Numbered from the stretch's first letter, positions 1 to 11,924 are shown. The stretch is DNA of 64,000 nucleotides from Aradus depressus (GCA_963662175.1 OY759218.1:10346001-10410000); one strand, 5' to 3'. Program-made: numbers and translations. The notes: generated by a model from the letters alone, not told the origin.

Positions 1-2075
1 TTTGATGGTATGAGGCGATTTCATTCTTTCCGAAAACCTTTCACAACGCCATGTGCATTAAGTCGGCGTCAATTTAGGGAAGCTGATCACTAAATGGACG
101 CCGACTTATCACCGTAGCTCGATTTCTTTTCGTTGGTTTGGGGAGGCCTTTATGAATGAAGAGAGGGGTTGAGATGTAGTGGGATGCTCCATTGATCCTT
201 CGGGAAGGGGTGGTCTCTCCACCTCTCATGTGTAATCGTCTGGAAGGAGGATCTGATTATGTGCGTGTGTGCTTATGGCGAGTGTTCAAAAAGTTCAGAA
301 ACATCTCTGAAGATCTGGTGTTTTACTGATGGGAGAGGGCTCGTTGGGAACCTAGTGACCTACCCTTTCAAACGAAATCATCAAAGTGATCTCAACGAGG
401 AGCGGTCCACGCCCACTTATTGTAAACTATTCAATGGTACGGAGAAGGGTGGGGTGGGGTGGGGTGGGGGGGGGGGGGGGTTGCCCCTTGTGTCTCATTG
501 TCAACGCTTTTCAAAAAAAAAAGCAACATTTGTCCAAAATATTATTCTAATACTTTCATTGTTTCGAAATGGTAACCCACTGAAATGGAACATAGCTCTT
601 TTAAAAATCGTATTAATTCTCACCCGAATTAAAAAATAAAGCTAAGTCTTCCTCTTTCTAAAAGCCCTTCAAATAAGCTTTTATATGACGTGTTACATGA
701 CCACTTTCAGGAAACGTTGAAAGCGCAGCCATTTTTAGAGAGAGGGTGTAAATCTGGCGATCTTATTAGCAAAAAAAATAATAAAACACTTTTTCATGTA
801 CAAACAAAGCGGATACATGTTTATTGTTGAAAAATAACACAATACTCAAAACATCAAAAACAACCATATAATTTTTTTTCTTTATAAAAAACGTTTCTAA
901 AGACTGCTGTCTCACATTCGCCATAGAGGGCCGGGCCAGATTTAAATTATTTCTGAAACTGGAACCCATAATTTGAGACTTTTCTTTAAGATCTTTAGAA
1001 AGAGGAAGAATTTATTCTGTTTATGAACTTGGGTGAGTGTGAGAGAAGATTTTTAAAAGAGCGCTATTCCGTTTTTGAAGCAATGATGGATATCATTCAA
1101 TGTTTCGGACGAAAGAATGATTCTTTTTGAAGGACCTTTAAAATAAGTACAACTTGCCCCAATTTTTCATTGAGTTTGAAGTTAGTGAGATTGGAGCGTC
1201 TCCATTGTAGGGTTGAGTGGTTAAAAATAAGGGTAGATCACTCACTATAGCTAAACAACTTAGATGGTAAGGCATAAGTGCGCAAACTATCCTCGCGCAT
1301 CTTCCACCTCCCCTCGTCTCTGACAATCCACTACCTTCACAAGTCGGTGCCGGGAGGAATGAGTAGGGAGGTACGCAACTATCTGCCACAAATGGAAGCT
1401 ATGAGTAAGCTCTTAAATGCGAGTTGAATATTTCTGCAAAAAAAATTAATACAGTGGTTTCAACCAGTGTTGCATATACATAATATGGTTAGGATAACCA
1501 TTGTTATATTAAAAAAATGATATTAAAAGGGAAGGTAAATGCACCTCAACTAGAAATTCCTCCCGGTACCGGCTGTAATAGTTTAGATATGTTAATACAA
1601 TATGTTAATAGGTAAATTTATTGAGAAATAAATATGGCCTGACAAAATATGTTTTATTACTGAGTTTAGTAGTTTTATTTCTATAACAGATAAGAGAAAG
1701 AAGCAACTGTTACATACAAAAAAATATGGGTAAAGTTGCCCCCTTGGGTCACCCCCCACCCCCCACTCTCGAGAGCCTTATCATCTAGGTTGCCAAGCTG
1801 TAGTTTCCGAGCACTCTCTCATATTCTTACTGTTAGTTGAACACGAGATGTTCAGGTGTTTAAGAACTCTTTGGATACGCGGTGCATGTGTCTATGTGGT
1901 TGTTGTGTGTACGTATGCAAGTCACTATAAATAAATTTTTAGAAAAAAAAGTTCAATTACAAGATAATAAATAAACTAGAAGTTAAAGTTTCGTCGGAAA
2001 AAAAAAAAAATCATATGTGGCACTACACATGTGGCTAACAGCTGATGCTCATAAAGTAAGAGAAAAAAGTATTGT
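1..2075. other. No recognisable gene
   Basis: Apart from the poly-G tract and an empty-site-like segment at 1750-1800, I see no exon or known repeat. If introns of sidestep-like gene B continue here, the next Ig exon is not recognisable. Confidence 0.5.
466..480 (+). repeat. Poly-G tract (15) after GGGGT repeats
   Basis: Three GGGGT units run into 15 G; a possible G-quadruplex. Confidence 0.9.
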
Positions 2076-2088
2076 GTTGAGATTGAGT

Positions 2089-2362
2089 TTTACTTGCCCA
2101 GCTATACGAAGCATAAGGGAAGTTATATAATTGGTCAGAAATTCGATGTTGTGTTTTCACTAGAATTACACGTTTTCCGACCTCTTGATTCCAAAAATGA
2201 AAAAAAAAAAAATTAATGTGAACTCGATACCTCCCTACAGAATAAATATATTGACACGAAATTTTGTATGTGTATCCAGAACCCCATAAGGACGACATCC
2301 ATTGCTTTTCAGCCAAATCAGCCGAAAGGAAGGGGGGTAAGGTGGGGCTTAACAAAAACCTC
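2089..2362 (+). repeat. 139-bp-module repeat copy
   Basis: Starts with the diagnostic ACTTGCCCAGCTATACG hairpin and GGTCAGAAATTCGATG; includes one module. It is 3' truncated. Confidence 0.75.
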
Positions 2363-2593
2363 AAAATATACCGAAAAATAAGAAAGTTATAGCGGAAAGT
2401 TATAACATATATGTATATGTACATGTAATATATAAAAATATTACATAGTACATGTTACATAGTACATATAATATATATTACATTTACATATACATATATG
2501 TTACTGGGACTACCCGATATAACTTTCTTATTTTTCGGTATTTTTTGAGACAAAAATATAGGAAGAAAAAACAAATATAGGAAGAGATATTAG

Positions 2594-2816
2594 ATACCTG
2601 TAGAGAGGTATAGGAGAGTCCTTGAACCAGAGGACCATGTTGAATATAGGAAGAAAACAAGTATAGGAAGAGGTATTAGTTACCTGTAGAGGGGTATAGG
2701 AGAGTCCTTGAACCAGAGGACCATGTTGAATATAGGAAGAAAACAAGTATAGGAAGAGGTATTAGTTACCTGTAGAGAGGTATAGGAGAGTCCTTGAACC
2801 AGAGGACCATGTTCAC
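2594..2816 (-). repeat. 86-bp tandem triplication of exon 3' end plus splice donor
   Basis: Three copies at an 86-bp spacing (GT donor sites near 2768, 2682 and 2596) each contain about 46 bp of the end of the Ig exon, its donor GTAACT or close variant, and about 40 bp of intron. Only the highest-coordinate copy is joined to the rest of the exon. The inner copies are almost identical, so the duplication is recent. The lowest copy has a changed donor flank (GTATCTAA on the minus strand). Confidence 0.85.
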
Positions 2817-2899
2817 TCTGTCTTCAGGACTCAGAGGCTCCACATTGCAGGGCAGGTCCACTGTCTGACCAGCCTCTCCCCAGATCACCTCCACCCCAA
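2770..2899 (-). CDS. Sidestep-like gene B: first Ig-domain exon
   Basis: This internal exon encodes the N-terminal half of an immunoglobulin V-type domain. It reads about 42 residues with the pattern WGEAGQTVDLPC, then LSPEDRVNMVLWFKD and SPIPLY. The first Ig cysteine (LPCNV) and the LWFKD core tryptophan are typical of the first Ig domain of the insect Sidestep (Side) family, transmembrane partners of Beat proteins in axon guidance. The acceptor is a TTTGAG after a T-rich stretch (phase 1) and the donor is CTACAG/GTAACT (phase 2); reading through the donor gives an immediate stop. The second half of the domain and the rest of the protein would lie below position 1. No signal-peptide exon was found. 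This is not part of the 43.7-59.6 kb gene, which ends upstream on the same strand. The 3' end of the exon is duplicated twice just downstream. Confidence 0.72.
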
Positions 2900-3004
2900 C
2901 TCAAACATAAAACAAAAACCATCTCGGTCCCAATACATTTTTACGAACTCTTTCAATATAGTGAAAAACTAATAAAAACAGAGAACTTATTTCTTGGTTG
3001 GAAG

Positions 3005-3125
3005 GCGGAAGTAGTGGAATTACTTGTAAAATAAGTAATACAGAGGTATCAGTCCGACAATATATTTATTTACACTTACTACTTTTGGAAATTAACTGGC
3101 ATCCTCAGGTAGTGAATCTTTAAGT
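3005..3125 (-). repeat. Degenerate hammerhead-motif segment
   Basis: Minus strand has CTGAGGATGCC, then CCAAAAG, followed by an AT-rich body with ATATATTGTCGGACTGATA. This is weak similarity to the family. Confidence 0.25.
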
Positions 3126-3150
3126 AAATAACTGTCTCTGTACGAGGGCG

Positions 3151-3384
3151 ATCCTTGAGCACGCCGTCTTTCGGATGGGACGTTAAGCGATGGTCGCCGA
3201 GCCTGTACTATGTCAGCTACTCGTTAATGATCCCACACTTGGTGAATAAACCTGGGTAGGCAACATTAAGGACTCCCACAGTAGAGTCGGGCTCATGTCC
3301 ACCAGAGTGACGAAATAGCGCTCTGGTAGTAGGCGATATGACCTTGTAGTTAAAGCCTGGGCATGAGTCACCATAACTAACTGT
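3151..3384 (+). mobile_element. SINE1, 5'-truncated
   Basis: It matches the body of the 8.08 kb copy from the CACGCCGTC motif to the GCATGAGTCA end. It lacks the tRNA head and ends in AACTAACTG. Confidence 0.8.
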
Positions 3385-4476
3385 CGTATGTATCAACAAG
3401 AAATTTAGTATGAGGATACAGAACTGCCAGAGCAAGACACTTATTGAGTTTCAACTAAATCAGTAAATTTTCAGAGGGAGAGCGAAAACTTTATTGAATA
3501 ATTAGCGCTAGTGGTTCAATATACTGTCATCAGAAGAACATGAAATTTGCACCGAAATGACAAGCATTTAATCCCTTTTTTTCTGTTTATTCACTTTTGC
3601 CCCCACCAAATAGGGCTGATTCCCTTCCCCCTCCCGCCCTCCACAAGAAAAGTTGTCTACGCCCCGAATACAATGCAAGCTTCCTACTCGATAAGCTGGA
3701 CGCAAAACTTATTTTTAACTTTTTTTTTTCTCAAATATAACTTTTGGATTGAGACTCCGGTCATTGTTGTTCTTCTTTTATAACTGAACACAATACAGCT
3801 TATAAATAAAGTGGAGGAAGCTTTGTGGGGCGGTTCGGGGGTGGTTGGTGGTGGGGGCACGGTTATTAGATTGGCCAACACACAATACAATGGTGGCTCA
3901 ACAAAGCATGACAAATACACACGAGGAAAAATGCACTGGCAACAACACAAAATACAATGAAACCTATTCTAAGCACAGATTTATATATTTAATCTGTGGA
4001 GCCCGAACTGTCTGATAGCTAAAGTCAGTTGCTCTTGTGGGGGCCGTTTGTGCTTCTCATATTTTCAAGGGAATCCTTCCAATGTTCCTAAAGCAGGTAA
4101 AAAGGTTCTCTATAATCAGTCTCTCACCGAAAAAAACTAATTCGAGCATCAAGCGCGAAATTATTTTTTCTTTTTAAATTCCCCAATTTCCCCTCCTTCG
4201 TTGGTTCGATTTTTCTGGTAAAGAACTTAAAACGTTTTTACAAGAACGATTTTGAGCGTAACTGAAAAAAAAGTCGACAGTGAATCATGGACAATGGATT
4301 TCCACCAATGGCATAGCTAGCATTAATCTCGGGGGGGTTTAATTAAGTTTAATTAAACTTAATAATTAACAATGAGGTACCATACACAAAATATTAGTAT
4401 GTTATAACAAAATAAACAACACAAATTTATATCAACCATTATAAAATTTTCTCAACTCTCTTCAACCATTAAGTAT

Positions 4477-4619
4477 GGGGGCCATGGTGGCCGTGCGGGC
4501 TAGAGCGTAGGGCTTTGGTCGCATGGTCTCACCATGGTTTGTGGGTTCGAATCCCGTCCGGGAGTGAGTTTTATTTCGTAGATAGAACTCCCTCCCGGGG
4601 CCATGGATGTCTTAAATAA
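4477..4619 (+). mobile_element. SINE2 copy
   Basis: tRNA-like head (GGCCGTGCGGGCTAGAGCG, B box GGTTCGAATCCC) and the short body with TCCCGGGGCCATGG. It ends without a clear poly-A tail. Confidence 0.83.
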
Positions 4620-5237
4620 TTATATTATGAACATTATGAAATTGTCTAACAATAAATAAATTAATTTCATAATGCACTGCACACAATATTGAATTTTTCC
4701 AATCCTCTTACAAAACTTTCTAGGGAGGGAGAATAATATCAGGGTGGAAAATTTTGTATTGTTTTATTTTATTCCACATGGAGTTTCTTGGTTCGCGGAA
4801 ACCAAATGTAACAATAAGTTTTAATTACACATTCAAATCGTTATCGCTCGAAAATCACGTTTAAGAAAAACCCCAACAAGCGTGCAAGTTGGTTTATTGA
4901 AATCTGAAATACTCGATAATATGAGGGTTTTTTGAGGTGAGAAATTAAAGTTTGGAAACCATTTATCGGATACATCCTATAGTTGATTTTTAGCCCTCCA
5001 GAGTGGCAGACGTTAAGAGGGCTAGGAGCAGTGGCAGCTTTGTGAACGCAATTTTTGGACATGTTCGCGTCTAAATTTTTTTTTCTTTGCTCAGAAGGCC
5101 AGAACGCTTGGACATGTAACTACTATTTTTCGATGTAGAAACATGAGAAAAAGTTTCATTGAAATCGGCGACCCACACACTGTAAAGTGCTTTTATGAGT
5201 ATTTCTTGCGGACCAGTTTTTGTCACTGTGTACTGTG

Positions 5238-5345
5238 GTAGAGAGGCTCAACTCGAATACCCTAATAACTGCCGATGTAAAAAATGTATCGTCACCAAAT
5301 TTAGTATGAGGATTCAGAAGTCTCTAACACTAAGATTTTTTAAAA
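5238..5345 (+). repeat. 139-bp-module repeat fragment
   Basis: Contains AATAACTGCCGATGTAA and TTTAGTATGAGGATTCAGAAG from the 3' part of the family. Confidence 0.65.
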
Positions 5346-5427
5346 AAAATATTTTTTTTCATGTCAGGACGGACAATGGTTATTGAAACTTTTTGCTTAA
5401 AATTGAATTTCATACCATAATCAGAGA

Positions 5428-5711
5428 GGGAGCCGGTAGCTCAGAGGTAGTAGAGTGCTAGTCTACTGAGCTCAAGATCGCGGGTTCGTAATTTTTTTTT
5501 TATTTGGTTTTTATATCTAAGAAGTGAAAAAAACCTTCGGATCGGACGCTAAGCGATGATCCCGAGCCGATGCGATGTCAGACCCCTACCCTAGGCGAAT
5601 AAACCTAGGTAGACAAAATTGAAGACTCCCAGAGAAGAGTCATGTCCACCAGAGTGACGAATAAGCGCTCTGGTAGTAGGCGATATGACCTCATATGAGT
5701 CATAATAACTG
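5428..5711 (+). mobile_element. SINE1 copy
   Basis: tRNA-like head (GCCGGTAGCTCAGAGG) and body are present, with internal deletions and a T-run after the B box. Confidence 0.8.
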
Positions 5712-5879
5712 ATCAGAATCCAAATTTTCCCTTAAATTGGGCTTTACATCAGACACTTTAGTCAACCGGATGGTGGAAGGCATGATTTCCGCTCTTTCAT
5801 CCAGTCTCCATTACTATTAAATAATGTTAAATTACCTAATCTAGCAAGGCGGTAGATATGGCTTAATTTTAGCGGGAGG

Positions 5880-6830
5880 AGGGTTAATGGCGCGGAAAAA
5901 CAAATGGACCCCATCCGCCTAACAAGTTATACCATTAAAAGGTACTTAAATGGAAAAAATAAAAATAAAATGAAACTTAGTATAATAAAAGACACTACAA
6001 AAAGGAAAACATATTTAAATAAGAAAAAATAACCTCAACCCTGCACTACCAATAAACAAACACCTTTATGGCAAAATATACAAAACAAATAGGTAATGGT
6101 TAAAAATTAAATACAAAACTATGTTATTAAAAAAATACATATATAATTATGTAAGACCATATTTTTCTATTATCAATAAATTATAATTGAAAAATAATTA
6201 TTTTTGGGACCTAAAATTGTAGTTGTTCTATGACCGAAAAAAAAAAAAAATCTGCTGTAGTAGCTTAAATAAATGAATTAAAATAAAAGCAAAAATTCTT
6301 AAAAAGAAGTCATTTATTTTTATATTTAATAAAAGGTGCATTAACACCAGCGGCGGTCCGCAAATCCATCGCAGACACATTAGACATGGACGCTCAACAT
6401 CGTTAGCGATATGTACTCGGATACATTGCGCTGTATTCGATAAAGATGGATACATGCACCCGGAAATTATAGATAGGTCTGTCATACATAACTTCAGAAT
6501 AGTGCTACCATACATTTTTTTCAAAATGAAACAAATTATGTATGTTTAACTCAAAAGGGATGAGTAAGAAGTTAAAAAATATATATCTGATTCTTACCAT
6601 TTTTGGGGAAGTTGGGATTAATGTGTTGGGCAGCCGTGCAAACGGCGAAAAGTAACACTATCCAAACTCCAGACAGAGTTGTCATAGTTCACACCTCTCC
6701 AGGAAGTTCTCGGGCATTGAGAACCGACACCAAACAATCTGAAAAAAAAAAAAAAAAAAAAAAAAACTACAATTACGCTAGATTAAATAATGGTAATTTT
6801 AGTTCAAATCTCATATTTTTCTGATAATTG
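5880..6830. other. AT-rich, no recognisable gene
   Basis: Low-complexity AT sequence with A-runs at 6238 and 6742; short open frames lack coding character. Confidence 0.5.
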
Positions 6831-6841
6831 TAACAATATAT

Positions 6842-7345
6842 AAAAAAAGTCGTCGGGAAATCACCTGCTATGTACTTCCCCAGGAAGAGTTAATCAATTA
6901 AGTTTTCGCTCTGCCTCCAAAGCCAATCGATTGTTTGGGCTAAAATGCAATATTTGACTTACATAGTGAGTTCTGAATGCTCATATTAAGTTTTGTGTCT
7001 ATACATTCATTACATCGGCAGTTATTAGGGTATTTAAGTCGAGTCCCTCCTCTATTCCCCCCCCTTTCCCTCAACAGATTTCGCGGGAAATTAATAGGCG
7101 CCATCCACACCATTATGAGATTATGAATTTATTTTTAATTTCAAGTCGATACATTCATTATATCGGCAGTTGTCGGAATTTTGATCCTCCCCTCCCTTTC
7201 GACTGATTCCACTGAAAATTAATAGGTGTCGTCCTTATAGGGCTCTGAATTTACATTGATATTTTGTATCAATACGTTCTAAACAATGGTAGTTATTAGA
7301 GTTTTTGTGTTAAGCCTCCCCCTAATCCACCCCATTCCCTTTGTG
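6842..7345 (-). repeat. 139-bp-module repeat copy
   Basis: Reverse orientation, beginning with A-run, GTCGTCGGG, CTATGTACTTCCCCAGG and containing two or more modules. Confidence 0.75.
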
Positions 7346-7394
7346 TCATTTGAAGGGTTACACAGATACGAGTGACAAATTGAGGGGATCCTTA

Positions 7395-7505
7395 CGAAGA
7401 ACACATTGAAGGGTTAAGTAGGTAAGGGAAACACATTGAAAGGTTACGTAGGTACGAGGTACACATTGAAGGGTTACATAGGGATGAGGAACACATTGAA
7501 ACATT
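7395..7505 (+). repeat. 30-bp minisatellite
   Basis: ACACATTGAA repeats at 7401, 7431, 7461 and 7491, with GGGTTA(C/A)GTAGG between. A diverged unit precedes at 7338. Confidence 0.8.
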
Positions 7506-8080
7506 AGCTCTTATAATGTTTTCTAATACAATAAAATAATTTGTTGTCAGAAACACAATATATTAAGCGTTTCTTTTAATTTGTGCCATAAAACAAATCA
7601 ACTGAAAAATAATCAGTAACTAGAAGGATGAGAAAGTAGCGTGTCTCTCCAGTTACCAGTTTTATATTAAGTCTAGTAGAGGAAGTCCAAAAGAGAGAAA
7701 GGAGTCACAGATTAAACGGTTGGAATAAAAAGAGTTGAAAAGTTTGTCGCTGGCTCATTACTTATTACGGTCTTATAGGAAGTTTTAATGACCACTTTAG
7801 GATGCGCTCTGAATCGAAAACCACTTCTTAGCCAAAGGCTGGGCATTCAGCTCTGTCTGAATGTTGGCAAAAGTCTTTTCGATCGAAGGCAATTTGCATT
7901 TTGTGAGAGCACCATGACTGAACTCAACTCAATTGGCGAATGTACAGACGAGACCTGATCTCTAGCGGCAGTATCTGGCAACTTAGTAAGTGGTATTTGT
8001 CTCATAGTCCAGATCATGGTCACAGCATCATAACGCGGGTCCCCATGCCAGCATCTCCGGCAAGTTTCCTACCTCTAAGG

Positions 8081-8426
8081 ACGAGGGCGCCGGTAGCTCA
8101 GTGGTATGCGTGCTTGACTTCTGAGCTCAAGGTCGTGGGTTCGTAGCCCAACCGAGGCCCTCAGTTTATTTTATCTGGGAGGTAAAATAAACTAAAGCAC
8201 GCCGTCCTTCGGATGGGACGTTAAGCGATGGTCCCGAGCCTGTACGATGTCAGGTACTCGTTAAAGACCCCTACCCTAGATGAATAAAAATTTAGGGTAG
8301 GCAAAATTTAGGACTCCCACAGTAGAGTCGGGCTCATGTCCACCAGAGTGACGAAAGAGCGCTCTGGTAGTAGGCGATATGACCTCGTAGTTAAAGCCCG
8401 GGCATGAGTCATAAAACCTAACCTAA
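8081..8426 (+). mobile_element. SINE1, full-length copy with TSD
   Basis: tRNA-derived head with A box TAGCTCAGTGG and B box GGTTCG (8086-8150), a 3' body with CCGTCCTTCGGATGGGACGTT, and a tail AACCTAACCTAAC. Flanking 13-bp duplications CCTACCTCTAAGG (8068-8080, 8427-8439) define the copy, although the tail overlaps the duplication by a few bases. This is the best reference copy of the family. Confidence 0.88.
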
Positions 8427-8550
8427 CCTACCTCTAAGGGTGATGCTATACACTACACGATTTGGAATAAAATAAGTCAGTTTAAATGATGAAATATTTA
8501 CATTTATTGAAAAAAATAAAAAAAATGTATTTTCATCGTAAAGAACATAA

Positions 8551-8712
8551 TAAAAAAGTGGTCGATGAATCACCGGCTATGTACTTGCCCAGTACAAATT
8601 AATCAATTACTTTAGACCGTTTGGGCAACAATTCAATATTTGACTTGTATAGTGCCTTCTGAATCCTCATATTAAATTTTGTGTCTAAACATTCATTATT
8701 ACATCGGCAGTT
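8551..8712 (-). repeat. 139-bp-module repeat, 3' end only
   Basis: GAATCACCGGCTATGTACTT terminus and the ATATTAAATTTTGTGTC segment, reverse. Confidence 0.7.
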
Positions 8713-8869
8713 ATTAGGTATACATATTAGGTTTATAGATATATTTTTTACTTCAATACAATATGTTAATAGAAAGATTTTTTTTAAACTAAATAACTGA
8801 ACAAATATCTTTTAGTACCTACTAACCATGAGTTTAGTTTTTCAATAGTTCACATCGTCTTCTCCCTTC

Positions 8870-9600
8870 GTCGAAAATATACCTGCCCTCCAGTGTACCT
8901 TAACAAAAATCCCATCCCTTTAAAAAAGAAGTCCGCTATCTAGGCCTCATACTCTACAAACGATTAACTTGGAATCCTCACACGAGACTGAAAATACAAG
9001 AAATGAACAGACGTTATAAACTCTTACTAAGACTACTAGACAAAAGATCCAAACTAACTTTGAAAACAAAACCACTTATACATATACAACGCAGTATTCA
9101 AACCTATGTGGACTTGCGGACTTGAACTCTGGAGTTCTGCCAAGGCTTCCAATCTCCAGCCCATCCAATCCCTTCAATCCAAAATCCTTCGTAAAATAGC
9201 CAATGCTCCTTATTACATCTCCAACAAAACTCTTCACACTGACCTTAACGTACCTTTTGTCACTGAAGTCGCTAAATCCAAATATAAAAAAATATTTTCC
9301 CCTCTTAGTTCCCACAATAATCCTCTAGTCCGTGCCCTCTATCCTGCCATACTTCCCCAACGACGGCCTAAGCGTCAATGGCCTAGAGACCACCTTAGCA
9401 GCAGCAGTGACAGTGACAGTGATTAGTTATAAATGAGAGAAAATCAATGACTACGGAGTGTCACCACTGGGTGATTTCTCCCCTCTTGACATTTTGACAT
9501 TGCCATTATCTCTTTATTAGCACATTTGCCTGTTGTATTTATTTGTATACAGTTGTAAATAGCTATTTGTATTTTAAAAAACAGGTTTTTAATAGATTAG
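8870..9600 (+). pseudogene. Jockey-like LINE, ORF2 C-terminus, 5' truncated and frameshifted
   Basis: Reading frames give VRYLGLILYKRLTWNPH, typical of the segment after the reverse transcriptase of jockey-clade non-LTR elements. After a frameshift near 9090 follow MWTCGLELWSSAKASN and IQSLQSKILRKIANAPYY. The frame ends with a Ser/Asp-rich tail at 9424. An AT-rich 3' UTR follows to about 9600. It is inactive. Confidence 0.8.
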
Positions 9601-9682
9601 AAAATAAGCAAAAGTTACAAAAAAATAGGGATATGGAAGGGGTGTGTGTCCCCCCCACTCCGTCGAGAGCCCTAACATCTAA

Positions 9683-9969
9683 TTGACTTGAAAAATAAAA
9701 TAAAACTGGTTTATTTAATATATTGTCTAATTTCACTAACTATATATACATGGGAGTACTTTCGGTATTTCTTCCATCCTCAGCCAAAAGCATAAGAGAT
9801 AAGACAGTCTTATCTCTTATGCTTTTGGCTGAGGATGGTAGAAATACCGAAAGTACTCCCATGTATATATAGTTAGTGAAATTAGACAATATATTAAATA
9901 AACCAGTTTTATTTTATTTTTCAAGTCCATTTGAATTATTTCACAATATCTCTGCAATTATGTCAGTTT
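9683..9969. mobile_element. Palindromic hammerhead-motif element with 12-bp TSD
   Basis: Inverted arms of about 122 bp span 9683-9927 (centre 9805), followed by a 42-nt unpaired tail. Flanks are perfect 12-bp duplications CCTAACATCTAA (9671-9682, 9970-9981). The arms carry CTGAGGA, stem II GGTA/TACC, GAAA and the palindrome AGTACT, with stem I TGG/CCA. The U7 position is G here. A related sequence without the insertion occurs near 1765-1795 (GAGAGCCTTATCATCTAGGTTGC-like), which acts as an empty site. It shares its arms with the 54.5 kb copy. Confidence 0.75.
9826..9865 (+). ncRNA. Hammerhead-like motif, diverged core
   Basis: CTGAGGA (9829-9835), stem II GGTA-GAAA-TACC, GAAA (9849-9852) and self-complementary AGTACT followed by C and CCA, which pairs with TGG upstream. 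The U-to-G change in CTGATGA may reduce catalysis. The minus strand of the other arm holds the same motif with one base change. Confidence 0.42.
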
Positions 9970-9984
9970 CCTAACATCTAAGTT

Positions 9985-11400
9985 GCAAAACATGTTTATT
10001 ATAGTTACATATTATGTTACATTATGATGTAACATCTGTGTTGTTACTCTTAGAGGAGAAAGAAAAAAAGAAATGCCTTTACTTATTTTCGACTAGCATT
10101 TCAAACCACCAAACCAAAATATGTATTTCTCTTCCTAAATTCCTTAGATTTCCAGCTAAATACAATATCTCTATATTTCGAGAAAAACTTTTCGGGATTT
10201 TATTATTTAATAAAAATTCAAAGTACGTTCGATAGAGGACACTTTTATCCTTGCTATGAACTTAGTTTCAGGAAAAAATATTTTTTTTCTTGACAAATGA
10301 GAGACAAAACACGCGAACATTTATACTACGCTATCAACTCTACCGTATTCAGTTGAACACAAATGTTCAAACAATTATTTCAACTTATATTTAATGTTAT
10401 AACGATTTTATGTTGATTCTTACCTTTTTGACGACAAAAAAAAATTTACAAGTGCGGCACTTAACAACCCTAATTTTCAATTTGTTCACAATTTTTCGCG
10501 TTTTCCGGGCCGCCATTTTGGATTTTTCAAATTCTGAGTTCATAATCATACGACTTTTCCATTAATTTTGACAATTATATTTGAAAAAATTGCATTTATT
10601 CATTAAATTTGTTAATTCTAAATTATTTAAACTCCGATTATAACAATTTAAAATTGTTTGCGCAAATTGGGATGTTGCGCATTCTTTTTATATGGTCTTT
10701 CTGAAGGGGATGCAAAAGATTTAATTAAAAAACTTCCTGCTCAACGAGATTCATAAGTTTTCTCAAATTTTACTCGGCTAAGTAGCAGTTCGAACAAATA
10801 ACACTTCGAAAATTGAGACAAAAATGCTAGTAAACTAAATGATGAAGTTTCACGACAGCATCAACCTTTCGTGAAATATTGGAAATGAGATATTTGTTGA
10901 AAACCTGTTGGCTATTTGGCCATTCAGACTGGGACCACAAGGACTAGCAGCTCTATGGAGAATAGAGCAGAATGGGTCTATTAGCAACATCCTTCCGCTC
11001 ATTTAGCTAACCCACCCCTCTCTCATCCATCCATTATCTAATATAGTCATCCCAGAACATTCCCGAGGGTTACCTTCTTGTAACCTAGGGTTACCAGATA
11101 GCATTAAATTATAAAATGGAAAGACAAAATACGGCGCAAGCGATTTTTTATTTAGTTCAAGGTCAATTATCTTTAAATTGAATATTTATTCTGGAACGCG
11201 TAACTGCACTTTTTAAGCCCCTTCATGTGAAGGAATAAACAAAAAAAAGCATCTGAAAAAAATTATAAATAATTTAATAATGATATTAATATGTAAAAAT
11301 AACAATAATTATTTCACGCAAAATAAAATTTCAAACAGTGCAAAAAAAAAGTAAACTCTTAGAACATGTTTATAATTTATAATGCAATGTACAAAATTTG
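9985..11400. other. AT-rich, no recognisable gene
   Basis: Short frames only; a GGGCCGCCATTTTGGATTTT segment at 10508 looks like a dispersed repeat. Confidence 0.45.
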
Positions 11401-11404
11401 TTAT

Positions 11405-11868
11405 TTATTCATATTTTGCATTGCTTCGAACTGAAGTTAGCAACGATTTATTTGTTAAAATATGGGCATAAAATTGTTCGCAGTTGAAATATTTCAAATT
11501 AAATTGAACCATTAGTATATTTTTCACTAATGCAGGTAACAGTATATTTCTTTAGTCTGTCCATTGTGTGTTCATTGGACTAAATATCCGCTCTAAATTC
11601 CCATTCTGTGCAGGTATGGCATAGACAAATTGACAAATTTTTATAAACTCAGACGATGACGACGCTGTTCGTTGCTTAAAATAGTAACCCATTTTGCATC
11701 CCACAATAATTTGTAAAATTCTTCATTTTCTGCCATCTCCATTAAAAATGTTTTCAGATTTACATTTTGGTCAAAAAATAATGAATCATCTATTTCTAAT
11801 CCATGATTTCTTAAATATGAAATGGACGCTTCAACATTTTTCCACGACGGTACAGCAGTAACACACAT
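11405..11868 (-). pseudogene. hAT transposase, C-terminal remnant
   Basis: Minus strand gives SYLRNHGLEIDDSLFFDQN, then in another frame NGNLERIFSPMNTQW and KYFNCEQFYAHIL. The ERxFS...W pattern matches the hAT C-terminal dimerisation domain. Frameshifts and stops show decay. A 28-bp poly-G tract abuts its upstream end. Confidence 0.7.
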
Positions 11869-11882
11869 TCATTCAAAAACTT

Positions 11883-11910
11883 GGGGGGGGGGGGGGGGGG
11901 GGGGGGGGGG
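11883..11910 (+). repeat. Poly-G tract (28)
   Basis: The longest homopolymer G run in the window, beside the hAT remnant. Confidence 0.9.
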
Positions 11911-11924
11911 AGGGAATTCTGCTT

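Noticed and set aside
259..639. 126-residue open frame
   Set aside because: It is driven by a GGGGT/poly-G tract and low-complexity sequence, with no conserved motif or codon bias.
8086..8150. tRNA gene (A and B boxes, GGTTCG loop)
   Set aside because: The same head recurs at the start of many SINE1 copies with mismatched acceptor arms and a conserved non-tRNA body; it is a SINE promoter, not a tRNA gene. The SINE2 heads at 4477, 29.9 and 61.5 kb are rejected for the same reason.
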